The position numbers and the translations under genes are program-made. A model generated the notes under the pieces. The model was not told the DNA's origin and did not search any database. It saw only the letters and a program-made list of their open reading frames with translations. Shown here piece by piece: positions 24,836 to 38,195 of a DNA stretch of 64,000 nt. The stretch's first letter is position 1. Every line of letters begins with the position of its first letter. Source of the DNA: Taeniopygia guttata (Eukaryota; Chordata; Aves; Passeriformes; Estrildidae). The stretch covers positions 12,768,001-12,832,000 of the forward strand of contig NC_133027.1 of the NCBI RefSeq assembly GCF_048771995.1, written 5' to 3'.

Positions 24836-27800
24836 GAAAGCACAATTCCTAGAAATGTCAAAGAAAATTACCTATAAAGGGAAAATATTATATCCCATGT
24901 GACCATTAGCAACAGAATTTGTACACTTAAGAAATTTTATTCAGCTCAATTAGAGTAGATGTACTGAGGGCAGGGACAAAACTGGATATTTACATATCAA
25001 AGTTTTATATAACAAACACAAACACAAACAAAACCTCAAACAGAAAACAAAATCAAAATCAAAACAAAACAAACAAGAAAAACACAAACACACCAAAAAT
25101 CCACCCCAGAACAACGAAATAAAACAAAAACAAACAAACAGCCACAAACTCAAAACCCAAAGAAAGCATCTCACAACAACAATTATGTTTCCTGGTCAGG
25201 TTTTCTGTCACTTCTTATGGGTGACTGTATCTTTAGATGTGAAATCTTCAGGGCAGGGGCCTTGGCTCCTTTTTTGCATGTTGCTCTTTGCAAAATGTGC
25301 ACAAGGGAGTGAGTCGTATTTGTTATTTAATTGCAATAACTACTTCAAAGCCTATCTGGGATTGTAGTGTTACTGAGTTAGATACCACACAAAATATGAG
25401 TGAGAATTTTTGTCATTAGGAAGAAGTGCCTGGAGGCAAGTAACTTGTCCTGCTGTAGTGGAGATGGCAGTGCTGGCTGGCAGCTATTGCAGAACAAAGA
25501 TAACAGCTGCTCTCTGCCTCTCACCGGCACTTGAGAAGAAAATGCATCACGATAAAAGTGGATCCAAATGAGGCTGCTGTTTAATTGCTTTTATTGCAAG
25601 GCAGTATTCACAAGACTAAAGAAATATAAGCTGAGAAGATTTTACTGAGAAGAGAGTGAAAGAATAATAATACAATATAATAAGGGGTGGCTTCCTGTGA
25701 CTGGAAACATTCTCAGTTGCTTCATACAGTGAGGCTCAGAGGCACCTGCTCAGACTCCTGACACAACAGAGATACAGAAAAACATAAAATATAGCTACCA
25801 AAGGTGGAGAGCAGAAAATTTAGTAAAAAATCCAGTCTCTCATGCCTGTATCTACATATTGGTTACACCCCTACATGACTGACTGAATGACCTTGTCTTT
25901 CTGAGGAAGAGAGATATTTCTGTTTTCATCTGTTTTATACCAGGGAGATGACATGAAGTTTATGTCTCAACCCTCAATGGATCATTACAAGCACAAGGTA
26001 CAACATGTTCTCTGGAAATGATGAGTTTATTAGGTCTGTAAGCTGTGTGTGAGGGAATTCTTGGTGTTTTGGATGATCTTAATTCCTTTTGTGTCTGCAG
26101 AAATAAAACCAAAGCTGTAATACTTTACCAAATAGTGTCATACAGTTTGTAACTGGCAAAGTTCTCGAGAGATAGAAAAGTTGTTTCTAATCTTCTGGCA
26201 CACAGTTTAGCATTTCATCCTCCTGTTTCAAACAGTGCTTACTTTTTGCTTACTGAGTGATCTCTCACTGCATGCAGACATGTGAAGGAAAAAATGTCAC
26301 ATGTTCCAAAGAACAGAAAAGACAAATACTTTTTACTTTTAAAGCTTATATTTCTAGAACTGCTCTGCAAGGGGAAAAAATTTATTCTGCAAACTGAATC
26401 AGAAACATGCTTTAAATGATACCTTTCTCAAAGGAGAGGATTCTAAAATAAGGATTTAAACATAAGCTGACCTTCAAATAATTTACAGGATCATGACCTA
26501 CAGAAAGAAAACCAGTTATCTAACTAGTCAGCAATAAATAATTTCTCACTGAATCACTCTTAATAAAATCTGAGAATGAAATTGAGAGTTAAATTCTTCA
26601 TAGGCCTCATCAATACTACTGCAATTAGTCTATTTTTTTTTAACTTGATGCCTTTGTATCAGGTTTTAAATTCATAATTGACCTGAGCTGAATTTTTTTT
26701 TTTGTGGCTGGAGACTCTTAGGAGGAAACACTGTATGTACTTGCCCCATTCCTACTCCTCCTTAGTTATCAACATGTGGCTGCTGTCCAAAACTAGATCT
26801 TGCAGCAGAGACACACTTCATGTGTGGACATCTGGGCAGCTGTTCAGATTCTATCAGGGCTGTCCAGGGTGCAGTCATTAAGATAATGAATAGCACAGGG
26901 AATATAATTTAGTTTATTGAAATGTCAGGTAAAGAGTTGATGATCTCTCTGCTTAGGTTTTTCTGAATTACTACATTATTATATTTGTCTTACTGAGCTA
27001 TTACATTATACCTTATCATAAGCACCATCAGCTAGAGCAATGATTTTGAATTATACCTTGCTATATATTCTTATGTCTTCTCTCTAATTTTCTCTTCCAA
27101 CTGCTTGATGTCTTTCTTCTGCATACCTTCTTGCCTTTTTATCATGACCATCATAAAATAAAATTCCAATCATAAGCTCAAATGCTTCTCAAGGTAGATT
27201 AGATTCAAGCAATGTGCATAAAGGATAATGCAACATTGTGCTGATGATAGAAAATACTGAAATATGTGTGTGCATAATCCTTCTGTGATTAATTAAGTGG
27301 GGAAAAAAAAGCTTAATATGACTGGTGTCCTTTTTGTCACATAATGACACCTGCTTAACATTTTCATGGCAATTTTTTCTAGGTGACTTTGCCCAGCAAA
27401 ACTCTCCCATTTAATGAGGCTGAAAACAATCCAGTCAGTGCTGAGAGGGCCCCTATTATAAATTGTATCAAATGCTGAAAAGAAATTTAATAAAATGGGC
27501 TGAAGTGGGTGAGGGTTAGGCATTTTGGGGTTGTGCAAGGAAACCTCCAACCCTTGTTCTCGCTGTCTCTGCTCTGTGGATGAGCAGCCATCCCCAGCTC
27601 GCCTTGCAGATGCTCTAACAAGAAATGTGACAGCTTACACTGAAGTGAGCCTTGTTTAAACTATGTCAGAGCAAGCCCCACAAGGAGTGTAAACTGTTTG
27701 ACTAAAGAATTCCTTATTTCAAATGCTTTCTGTCATTTCAGAATTTTCTATACAAACACTGAAAATCACTTAAATGGCTTTTAATTAAAAGCATGAGAAG

Positions 27801-27981
27801 ATGGAGTTTATTTCTTTACAATGGGAGAACTTCACGTTTGTTATAGAAATTTTATCTATTCTTATATAAAACATGCATCCATTCTTTTATCAATTCAGTC
27901 GTTTGAGAATTTATTGGTCAAATCGCTTATGTAGCATCTGAACCTCTAGAGTTCTCAATGGGGAGAAATAACTTTAGTGTT
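24836..27981. other. Gene desert with an A/C-rich tract
   Basis: Apart from the A/C-rich tract at 25011-25165, I see no repeat or gene. About 25440-25620 is less AT-rich than its surroundings and could be conserved non-coding sequence. Confidence 0.4.
25011..25165. repeat. A/C-rich low-complexity tract
   Basis: Dominated by AACAAA and ACACAAAC words, with almost no T or G on the plus strand. Confidence 0.9.
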
Positions 27982-28432
27982 TGTAGTGGTTTAGGACCAG
28001 CACTCCAAACCACGAGCTGCTCCTGTCTCCCCCTCGGGTGACAGAGACAAAAGGCAGAGATCACAGACTCGGATAGGAAGTTCTCTGGAAACAGCAATGA
28101 GATAAGAACGCAAACAGCAATAGCAATAATATTCATAACAAAAGCGTACAAAAAGAGGGCGATTTACATGCAAAAAATGCTCACTGACCGACACAAAGCA
28201 GCGTGACCCCAAGAAAATGAACAAAAATGGTGAATGGAGCCCCCACACCCATGCTTTTCCCAGACCCAGCAACACACCCACCTTCTTTCCTGAAGGAGAA
28301 TTCCTTATTTCTAACCCCAAAATGATGAGAGTGTTATGGAATAACAATCTGAACAGACCCACACAGCTCCAGGCTCTGCCCCCTCATGACTACTGTGAAA
28401 AAATTAATTCTGTCCTCACTGAAAGCAGGACG
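27982..28432 (-). mobile_element. LTR, minus strand (ERVL-like songbird type)
   Basis: On the minus strand it begins GTCCTGCTTTCAGTGAGG (first base mutated) and includes GACAGAATTAATTTT. On the plus strand the other end starts TGTAGTGGTTTAGGACCAG, followed by the CTCCTGTCTCCCCCTCGGGT block. This order matches a common passerine LTR type as I recall it. No target duplication was found. Several CpGs remain, which may indicate moderate age. Confidence 0.65.
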
Positions 28433-29788
28433 GAATTTACCTAATCTACATAAACAGAATGGTCAAACCTTCAGATTCACAATGACTTTTCCAGATGTTT
28501 TTTTTTTGTTTGTTTTTAAGACTTTTTCTTAAAGATAAAAGAGTTAAAGAACTCCTCACATTTTATGTTTTTGAGACAATACATATTGGTGTCAAGTTAG
28601 CAGTAGACAAGCCTCAAATAGTTTTTTATCTGTATGAAGTAACTACAGCGTAGACAGTATTGTCTATTATTAGCATTTAGTATGATGAAACTACAATTTC
28701 AAGTGAAGGTTTATCTGTAGAGGATTAAATAATTTGTTTTCCTGGTCACCATAAATTAAATGCTTTCAGTCAACAGTAAGAGGTCTTGATTAGTAGCAGC
28801 AGTTTAAGTGGAAATAGATTAATAAATCTTCATTTCTCTTCATATGGATACTCTCCAAAACATTCACAGGGCAATAACTTTTACAGCTGCTCTGAGATTA
28901 AATGAGAAACAACACTGAAAGTAATCCACAGAGCGTTATCAATTTCATACCTATTTTTTCAATTTTCCCCTTTTTAAGGAGTTTCTCTTGGAAAGCAAAA
29001 GGAAATAAAAATAAAAAAAAATCTTTATTCTTTTCCTGAGCAAGAGGTGTTTTAGTCTTAGAAACTTTACTCATCAAACAAAACTATGATGTTGGTCTAA
29101 TACTAACATCTATAAAACATGTATAGCTTAAGAAATATTATCATAGAAAAGTTAATCAGAAGAATGCTCTTTATATATTTCAGGTGCTAAGAAGTTATAT
29201 TATGGATAACCAACACCAAGCATTAAACTCAAGGAAAGTATTTTGCCCTTAATGAGGGTTAACTCTCATAAGAATTTTTGCAATAAGATCATTTGAAGGG
29301 GTAAAAGGAGATTTTTAGGTCATATTAAAATATTCCTTGAGGGTGAAACCTGAATTAAAAAAAAAAATCCAAACACAACTATCCATAATCTGTGAATTCA
29401 GCAGAATATATGAGTAAACATTACAAAAATAAATGTAAAAATATTTTTTCTCTTTAGTTACTCAGACAGCCGTTGCTTCAATTTACTTCCTAGAATTCAG
29501 AGAACTCTTTTCATCTTTGGGTCAATCCTCAAAACATCTTTTTTGTCACCCTCCCCTGATGCCTGTTCTCTGGATGATTCTGGCAAACTGTAGAGGCAGT
29601 TTCCCAAGTGGACTATTAGGCAATGAGTAGACAGATTGGTCAAGAAAACGATAAGAAAATCTCTTTGCGACCTTCTTTTATTATTCTCAGTAATGGGAAC
29701 ATCTAAATTTGCATTCTTTCATTATCCACTTTACAGTGAATTTGGAAGGTCTGTGACTTCATGATTTATTCCAGAAGAATGTGTGCAA

Positions 29789-29819
29789 ATATATATACAT
29801 ATATATATAGGTGTGTGTA

Positions 29820-29895
<76 letters not shown>

Positions 29896-29901
29896 TATGT
29901 G
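29789..29901. repeat. TA/TATATG microsatellite
   Basis: Runs of ATATAT, then about five GTATAT units, then a longer TA run. The tract is nearly self-complementary. Confidence 0.95.
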
Positions 29902-32670
29902 AACTGAAGAAATGTGATGAAGTTATAAAAAATTGCACTATCTGCATTTATATTTCCAAATAGAGTTTTGCTCCAAGGATTATTAACAAGCCATTAAGAA
30001 TAAATCCATTCTTACAACAAATTTGTAAGAAAGCATCTTTCCAATTCTTTGAAGCATAATTTTTTTTTTCTTTGCAGTAAAATGGAGAAGTTTTCATGGG
30101 TGAGCCAAGTAAAGATGCGTGAACCACACACTTATTTGTCATGCAGGTTACACAGGTTCAGGTCAATTCCATCACTTGGCACCTCAAAGCTCAGATTGGA
30201 CCTGTGCCACGTGCAGGAGGTTTTCCCTGGGGTGGCCCCTGCTCACTGCAGGGAAGAAATTCACCATTCCCAGCTGTGAGGTGAGGTTTCTTCCCAAATG
30301 GTCAGTCTGATTTCATAACACAAAGTTTGGCCTTCTACTGGATTACAGATGGGAATGAAAAATCCCAATGAAACTAAAGAAACTACTGCCAGCTCAAAAC
30401 CAATGAGCTGATCAATCAACCAAAACTCACAAAAACTATGTTGCTTGAATATTTTCTAGTTGCTTTTTTTTTTTTTTGAGAAAATCCTGGACTGATTGAT
30501 TAGGACATGGAGTGAAAAGCAGTAGGACAAAATGTGGCATTCGTAAGATATGTAGGACACCTTTTAGATATATGATTCAAATAATAATTTGATTATATAT
30601 AATTATGTATTATTCTAGTAAAAATTATAGCTCTTAGATCTATAGCTCTTCAGGTAATAACTTCAGGTTTCTATACCTCTCACAGCTCTTTTTGGGATAT
30701 AGTTATGGGAAGTGAATAGGACATAGTTATTTTGGAAGTGAATGGTAACTTTCTTCTCAGGGAACTATGGAAATTATGGTGGTCTTCAAATGGAATCAAG
30801 CATGTCTTAAAAACTTTCTGTTTATATTAATTTCCCCTTTCCAAAGTATGTCAAAAAATACCTGTTTTCACTATAAGCAAATATTTCTCTAGCAAATATT
30901 TACACAAAACCTGAATATAGATGCAAGCTTGGAGGTAGTTAATATGAAAATAATATCCAAATTAAATTTACAGGCTGCAGTAATTTACAGACTGACTTAC
31001 TCTGATGCTAAGAGTATAATTTAAAAGTATCCATGGTCTCTGTAGATGAGAAATCTTCATTCTGTGCAAGTAGTGTGTGCAGATGGTTCTCTGAATATAA
31101 ATTAAATACTTCAGGCTAAGCAGTGAAATTAGTCAAGGACAACTACCTGGAAAGGAAGGAAGGAAAATGCACATGTGACCAGCTCCTCTGGTTTTGGTAT
31201 GTGGGTTTTCTGATATGTTACTCTTAGGATTTTGGACGGCAGCTTTTGACTGTCAGATTCTCTTCAAGCAAGGTGATGAACAGGGGGCTCTTTAATCTAC
31301 AGAATATACATTATATGGAACTTCTTGAAGTGCACTTATTGTATAGTCACCAGATCTCATGGGTTTGTATTTAATCTAGCTAAAGTACAAAAGTAAATTA
31401 TGTTTTTGATACCAGTTTCTCCAGCTCTAAGAACTGTGAACTGTATTAAGACAATTACATCTTCTTTTAGCTGATAAAATGTGACTTAAAGAACATGTAT
31501 TCTTCAATATCAAATGCAAAATAACATCTGTGCCAAAGCAAAAATAAAAATAAAAATTTCCTGGAGTGAGGAAGGGCTTTGAGAAGCAATCCAGAACAGT
31601 ATAAATAAACCACTGCTAACTACAAGACATATATCAAAGAGGACACTGGATATTTAGCAGTAAATTGAAGCATTTAGTCAAATCACTGCTGTGGAGGCAT
31701 AAAGGTGCTGCCTGATTTTTAAAGAGAATTTTATTTTGACAAGGTAAATCAGTAATAAGCTTTTTGATTGTGTATGTGTGCATGAAAAGATGAGGAATTT
31801 CTCTTCTACTGAAAAATATGGCTTGTCATTGAACTTGAATAAGCAAATCTACCTGATACACATTTTGTGGAGTGCAGTCCTGCAAGCAGTTTGTGTACTC
31901 AATGGTTCCATATTTACCTATGAACATGTCTAAAAATGTTGTAAATGAGATCTGAGGTTTGTAAGATTTCACCTTTTACTGTGTGATTTGTTCTGTTTCT
32001 ACTATTATATCCAACCGCCCTTAGAATACTGCCTTAAAAACACATCTATTTTTGTTCTTTATTTCACACTTTTTAAAACTGGTAGGAGAGCAGAGCATCA
32101 ATACCTAAATCACAACTGCAGAGAGCCACACAGTCTATGATGTTCCTGGTTGTGTTAATAATATTCTTTAAAAGCCTGTCATGGCTCTGGTTGTCATACA
32201 TCTCTGAGGATTACTCTAAAAAAATTCATTTTTAATATAGAATAACAGTTCATTGTTAAGAAATCCTTGGGATTCTCTTATTTCCTTGACAAATTATGGA
32301 ACTTCATTAATGACATTTTTCTACTAGCCAGTTTGAATCACTGTCAAATAAAACTGTGTAATAAGAGAGAGAAAGATAAGAACAGAGCTAGACAAATGGA
32401 AGACTAGATGTGGTTTTTCATTTTCTGCTTTGTTTGCAACACATTCAGTGATACATCCAGTTGTTCTTTGCTTGTTAGATACCATTATAGGAAGTATCTT
32501 AGATTACAGAGATAACATTGTTTATGGTAAATTTAATCCATTAATTCATGTTGGCATATAGATAAAACACACTAATCTTATAGAAAACTTGGTTAAAATC
32601 TCACTAACATGCCAGAAATCATTTATAAATTCAGCTGTTCAGAAATTATTTTCCTACATGGAAGAGCTAC

Positions 32671-32820
32671 TAAAACCCAAACAAAAATCCCAAACAAAAC
32701 CAAACAAACAAAAAAACCCAAAACAAAAAACCAAACAAACCCCACAAAAAAACCCACAAAAAAAAAAAAAAAAACTCCCACCCGAACAAAAAAACAAAAC
32801 CAACCAAAAAAATAATCCAC
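32671..32820. repeat. A/C-rich low-complexity tract with A-runs
   Basis: Made of AAACCCAAAC and AAACCAAAC words with an 18-base-class A-run near 32756-32775. It is G- and T-poor on the plus strand. The lysine/proline-rich open frames across it are artefacts of composition. Confidence 0.9.
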
Positions 32821-34384
32821 AAGCCATTTATAAATACATTGTGAAAGAGCTGTAGCTTTTTGCCACAGTGGAATATTGCACTCAAGTTAATAACTTTTTT
32901 TTTTAATTTTTGTGTTGAAAAATAAAATAGCACAGACTTTTCAATTAATTTTTTTTCCATATTCTTTATCCAGGAGAGGGGAGAGATGAAAACTACAGTT
33001 CAATTGTTTTGAAGAGGATGTGCTTTTAAGAATTCTGAGCATATTTTAAAATGTAATAGGGAATTCTTATTTTCCAGTTATCTATTGGCATGCTGTGAAA
33101 CTTATGTACCCGCTGGGAGAAGTTATTTTAGAGGATGTTAGTTTTCATATGCAGAATTTCATAGAACCCTCTCTCTTGTACACTTTTCAAGGCAACCCAG
33201 TATGTGGTACTGGAATATTCATGGACTATATCATTGGTGGATAAATGATAACCCCCAATATGCACTCATGAGCTATTTTGGGTTAGAAGGATTGAAAAAA
33301 AAGATACCTCATATCCCAGTAGCTCTTCCCATGTCTACAGATTTGTGTTGTAGATGCTGGGGAAATGATGATGACAGAAGCTGCTGTCTGGAAAGAGCTG
33401 AAGCTGGACAGCCATCAGAACCCTGACTGACACGCAGGAATTTTCAGGTACTGCACACCTGTTTCTCAAGAAGACTCTCCTATTCAAGGCTAATAAATCT
33501 ATGAAATTGCAAATACCTATTTTTAAGTATTACTCTTGACACAATGATCACAGTCTGTTTTGAGTCTGCAAGGTTTTTTTAGACTTTCAAGCTAATAATT
33601 GATAAAATCTTTAAAGACAGACAGAGAAACATTGCCTATATAGATTAAGTTGGGACAATATAAATAAAATGCTATATTCAATTGAATTGTGGAGATTATT
33701 AACCTCAGAATGGATTATTCCTTATCTCAGAGAGAACCTAAAAATATTTTTTCTTATTCTTTAAATATTTTGCAGTTCCTATGTTTAGGTTATATTTGCA
33801 ATAAAAGATACAATAGAGTTAGAATTTTAATTCTATGCAAATAATTGTATAGGTAAACAAATAAAATTGTTTCAATAGTTACAGTCAATACCATGATTTT
33901 GATGAAGTCTCAGGAGGGGCTTCTTTGTCACCATGTTTGTTGTTAAGTATTAGACAAAACCAGTTTGCCAACCTCATCCCAGGATTTGGGAGATAATACT
34001 AGAAGCTATAGTTGTCAGTCTTTGTGCCTTCTGCTTTATAGGGCTTCAGTTAAGCAAGTTCTTTAAAAATTTGATTCAGCCTTGTTCTAAAAGTCTCACT
34101 TTTGCCACTGTAAGAGAGCTATCTGTTGGATCTTCCCCTCAGCCTTTTGGGCTGTCTCAATATCCTAATCCTAATTGATAGAGCAATTCAAAGACAAAAC
34201 CTGAGAATCCAAGCATGCTCAGAAACTCAATGGGAAGCTGAAATAAAACTTGGGGAAAAGCTTCATATATCTGAAATATTTGTTCTTATCACTTGGCTAG
34301 GGACATACATATTCTTTCTTCAGAACAAATAAAAGGATCAAAAAGTCTGTGGTGGAAGAATGTAAAATAGGCATAAATCAAACC

Positions 34385-34625
34385 AAGACAGGTTCTGACT
34401 GTAAATGAGGAATAACTTGTTCCCTGTGAGGCCAGATAGGCAGTGGTTCAGGCTGCCCAGGGAATGTACAGTCTCCATCCTTGGAGCTTTCCAAGATTTC
34501 ACTGAACACAGCCCTGAGTAACCTGGTGAATTCAGTGTTTTCCTTGCTTTAAGCAGGATATTGATCTAAAGATCTCTGTATGTTCCAGTATGGTTTGTAT
34601 GGTTTGTATGATTCAGAGATTTTAT
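34385..34625 (+). mobile_element. CR1 LINE 3' end
   Basis: CR1 3' blocks are present in order: CAGTGGTTCAGGCTGCCCAG, GTCTCCATCCTTGGAG, CACTGAACACAGCCCTGAG, TAACCTGGTGAATTC, GCTTTAAGCAGGATATTGAT. A degraded TATGATTC terminal repeat lies near 34608. The orientation is plus. It is 5' truncated and non-coding. Confidence 0.85.
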
Positions 34626-36476
34626 CAATCATCCTGCTTTTCTAGAATTCTTTCTTTCACAACAAACTAACCACATTGTGCCATTTTCACATGAAAATCC
34701 AAAAAGAAGTCCACATCTGTCTAAAGAGACATTTTACCTCAACGCACTGGTGAGACCCCAGCTGACACCAGCACAGCTGGTAACAGGAGAGACAGTGGGA
34801 CCTCCAGAGAGCTTGTTCTAAACCCACCTTGTGCTGGAAGCAGAACATAACCTTTAATTATCTGAGCTTGCAGCTGGTACATCCTGTGCAAAAGTCATCA
34901 ATACGAGGAAGGGTGGTATTGGATGCAAGCAGCACTTCCACTCTCCACTTCTTTAGCATCGATTGCACAAGTGTATGTTTGAAGAAAGAAGGTTGGCTGT
35001 GCTACTGTGCAAACTTCTTCCATGCTGGACAAGACAGCATGGTCAAGAACCCATAATGATATTCAGAAAGTTTTTATAAGTGGTTACCCACCAAATTCTG
35101 AGAAAGTTGAAGTTCTGCTGATTGCCAGGGATAGTCAGACCTCACATTTTCAGGATGCTAAGAAAACAAAGTATTTATTTTATAAAAGAAAATTGAAGTA
35201 ACAGTGGCATAATACTCACTTTGCAAACTTCCAGTTTCAAAGAATGTATCTTACTAATTTTATTTCACAACACATTACTTTATATTTTATGGCACATAAA
35301 TGTCACCAGATGTGCATTTGCTTTTTTTTTTTAATAATACGATCATTATTTGTAATTTATGACAGAATTGAGATTATCTTGTTTTAATATGGAACTAGGT
35401 GAAAGATGTTTGAAATATTAGTCTATCCAAATAATATATAATGCTGTTCTTGACAATCTTGAAAAATAGAATGCAAAAATAATGTGTAATATTTGCAGCA
35501 TAAAATGAGTATCTTAAAGTGCGTTAACTTCTCAAACAAAAATACTAATGTATCAAGGTACATTTTTAGTGTGTATGAGTTCAGGTGCATGCAAGATGAC
35601 TTAATGATAAATTATTGCAATGACATTATTGCAAATCTTGGTTATTAATGTGCTAACAAGATTTAAAGACGCATAATTGCTCATACTTAATGAACAGTCA
35701 GATTTTAAAAAGAAGTTACTTCTAATGGGCTCTATTTTACAAAATTGCCAGATGTCACCATCATGATTAAATTCATCTTCCTAAGCTAGACTAAGCCAGC
35801 AATAGCAAGAAAATAATTTATCAAGGCCCCCAGCCAAAGCTTTCATAACCCTGACAAGACCATTAAAATCCAGTAAATATACACCAATAGAAACTCCTAA
35901 ATATATATATAATTAATAAACAAGTAGAGAATATCTTGGACAAAAAAAATGCACATTTTAGAAAGAGGTTCCTTCTATAGGCATAGTCATCTCCCATCTA
36001 CATTATACAATTGCTACTCTGGCAGTGATGATGTGGTATCTTCATGAAATACCACAAAAGGGTGAGAGCTCAAGTTTGTCCTATGTCCTAAAAATGGTCA
36101 AAACAATCATCCAACTCTCCAATTAGTTGCAAATAGCCTAGGCCAGATTCCTCTATTCCATTTGCTCCCGTGGTAATACTGCCTTCTAGCCTGAGGTCTC
36201 TCCCTGTCCACCCTAAAATCAGGTCTCCATCAGATATTCATCTCCAAAATGAGGACTTCAAGCCTCACCCAAGACAACAGAACAGTGAGACTTACAACTA
36301 AACTGCAATATTGATATCTAGTAGTGGAAAAGTAAGCACATTGCATTGTTCTCACTCTGTTCTGGTTCTTTGAGGTCTTCCCTCAAACTGTCTATGCTCA
36401 TGATCCTTTCTTTCACCAGGACTTTTCCATAATACTCCAAAACTACTCTGTGGGGTTTTATCCTTCTTGTGTTTAA
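34626..36476. other. No gene recognised
   Basis: AT-rich sequence with a slightly GC-richer patch at 34730-35060. The stretch 35440-35780 is repeat-free and rich in TTAAT/ATTA words, so it is a candidate conserved element only. Confidence 0.4.
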
Positions 36477-37060
36477 TGTGGTTTAACCCCAGCTGTCAAC
36501 TCAGCCTCCTGAAGCTGCTTGTTTAATTCCCCATGGAGGGATGGGGGAGGAAATTGTGAGGGCAAAAGTGAGAAAACTCATTTGTTGAGATACAGACAAT
36601 TTAACAAGTAAGACAAAAGCTGCACATGCAAGCAAAGCAAAACAAGGAATTGATTCACCATTTCACATGGCCAGGTGTTCAGCCATCCCCAGGAACACAG
36701 GGCTCCATCATGTGTGACGGTGGCTTGGGAAGACAAACACCATCTCTCCAAACATCCCATCCTTGCATCCTCTTCTTCCCCAGCTCTATGTGCTGAGCAT
36801 GACACTACAGGGTCTAGGATATCCCTTAGGTCAGTTGGGGTCAGCTGTCCCAGAGGTATCCCAGCCTATATTTCTTGTGCACCCCCAGCCTCCTCGCTGG
36901 TAGGATCAGGAGCAGAAAAGGCTTTAACTCCGAGTGCTGCTCACTGATAATGAATTCATCTCTGTGTTATCAATTTGGTTTTCAGCGCAAATCACAAAAA
37001 AATGAAAGCCTCATACTAGCTAGTAGGGAGAAAATTAACTATCCCAGCCAAATCAGCACA
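36477..37060 (-). mobile_element. Full-length ERVL-type solo LTR, minus strand
   Basis: On the minus strand it starts TGTGCTGATTTGGCTGGGAT (37060 downward). It runs through GAGGCTGGGGGTGCACAAG, CAGCTGACCCCAACTGACC, CATGCTCAGCAC, TGTATCTCAAC and TGAGTTTTCTCACTTTTGCC. It ends GGGGTTAAACCACA at 36477. This is the layout of a widespread avian ERVL-type LTR. Its termini are TG...CA and its length is 584 bp. The immediate flanks do not show a matching 5-bp duplication. Confidence 0.85.
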
Positions 37061-38089
37061 TCTCAACATGGAACTTGAGGAAATGGAGGAATTTCAGAAA
37101 TGTATACACCCTCAAGAGAGGCCTAAAGTGACCAGGATTGCATAAATAGTTGTGTTCAGTGTGAATATCAGTTTTAAGATCCTGCTGTGATTTTCCTGTT
37201 GGTACTCTCGTTACCAAGAAAAAGACCACATTTTTGACTCTCCTAATCCTTCCTACTTTTATTCTACACCATCACAGAATTCTATTTAGCTTTCTTAGCT
37301 GCCTTAGCTTTAGTTCTCTTGAGCTTTAGCAATATTTATTTCCTGCACTGGGATAACCAGTTCCTATCAGAAAAGTCAGCATTTTGCCCATTAGGAGAAC
37401 AGCAGATGGCACTACAGCCACTTTTCTGAAGGCATGAGATCCAATCAAAAGACCAGTCTGGAAAGCAACAATCTCATTTCCTTATTGTTATTTTGCAAAT
37501 GCTGATCATTCATTGAAGATTCTTCTAAGTAATGCACCAGATCTCAGCCCTGGTTTCAGAAGATGGAGTCTCAGTAATGCTGAGCTATTCCTTGAGGTGA
37601 ACACAACTGTGAAGAAATGCATACAGATATAAACTACTAAAAGCCTTTAAGGCATGGATACATACATAGATTTAACCAGAAAATTGGCTTTTTAAAACCT
37701 GACTTTTTAATGCTGTTAAACAACCTGAAATGGTTTTGTGTGTATGTGTAGGTGGCACCCAATGGAGTCTGTTAGTTTTCATATATTTATGTCTTTTTGG
37801 AAGACTTTGAGTGGAGAGCATACAAAAAAAAATGGTGCTTTAATAACTTTTTCCTTGTACAATGAACACTAATGTATTGTTCACATCCTTATCCAGTATT
37901 AAACTTTATCAGGCAAAATCCACCAAAACTAAATTTTTCCTTTCATATTTATCTGAACAACACATAATCACAAACTCTTTGCTATTTCTGTTAAAATATC
38001 AAGGAAAGCATTTCTCTTTTTTAATGTGGACATTTAGTGACAATCATCAGATGAAGTGAGACAAAATATTGCCAGACGGAAACACAATC
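37061..38089. other. No gene recognised
   Basis: AT-rich sequence with short open frames only. Confidence 0.5.
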
Positions 38090-38195
38090 CTGCTCAGAGG
38101 ACAGTGCGGATCTGGAACTGTTTTCCCAGTGAGGCTATGGATGCCCCATCCCTGGAATTGGCCATGTTAGATGGGCTCTGGGTAACTTCATTTGG
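38090..38195 (+). mobile_element. CR1 LINE short fragment
   Basis: It contains CCCAGTGAGGCTATGGATGC followed by CCCATCCCTGGAATTGGCCA and ATGGGCTCTGGGTAAC. This is the CR1 3' segment also seen at 44790-44850. It is truncated at both ends. Confidence 0.7.

Larger units (their letters stand above)
28433..34384. other. Gene desert with simple repeats
   Basis: No gene recognised. It contains the TA/TG microsatellite at 29789-29901 and the A/C-rich tract at 32671-32820. A somewhat GC-richer patch at 30100-30300 has open frames but no identifiable protein. Confidence 0.5.

Noticed and set aside
32589..32855. Lysine/proline-rich plus-strand frame
   Set aside because: It is purely the translation of an A/C-rich low-complexity tract.
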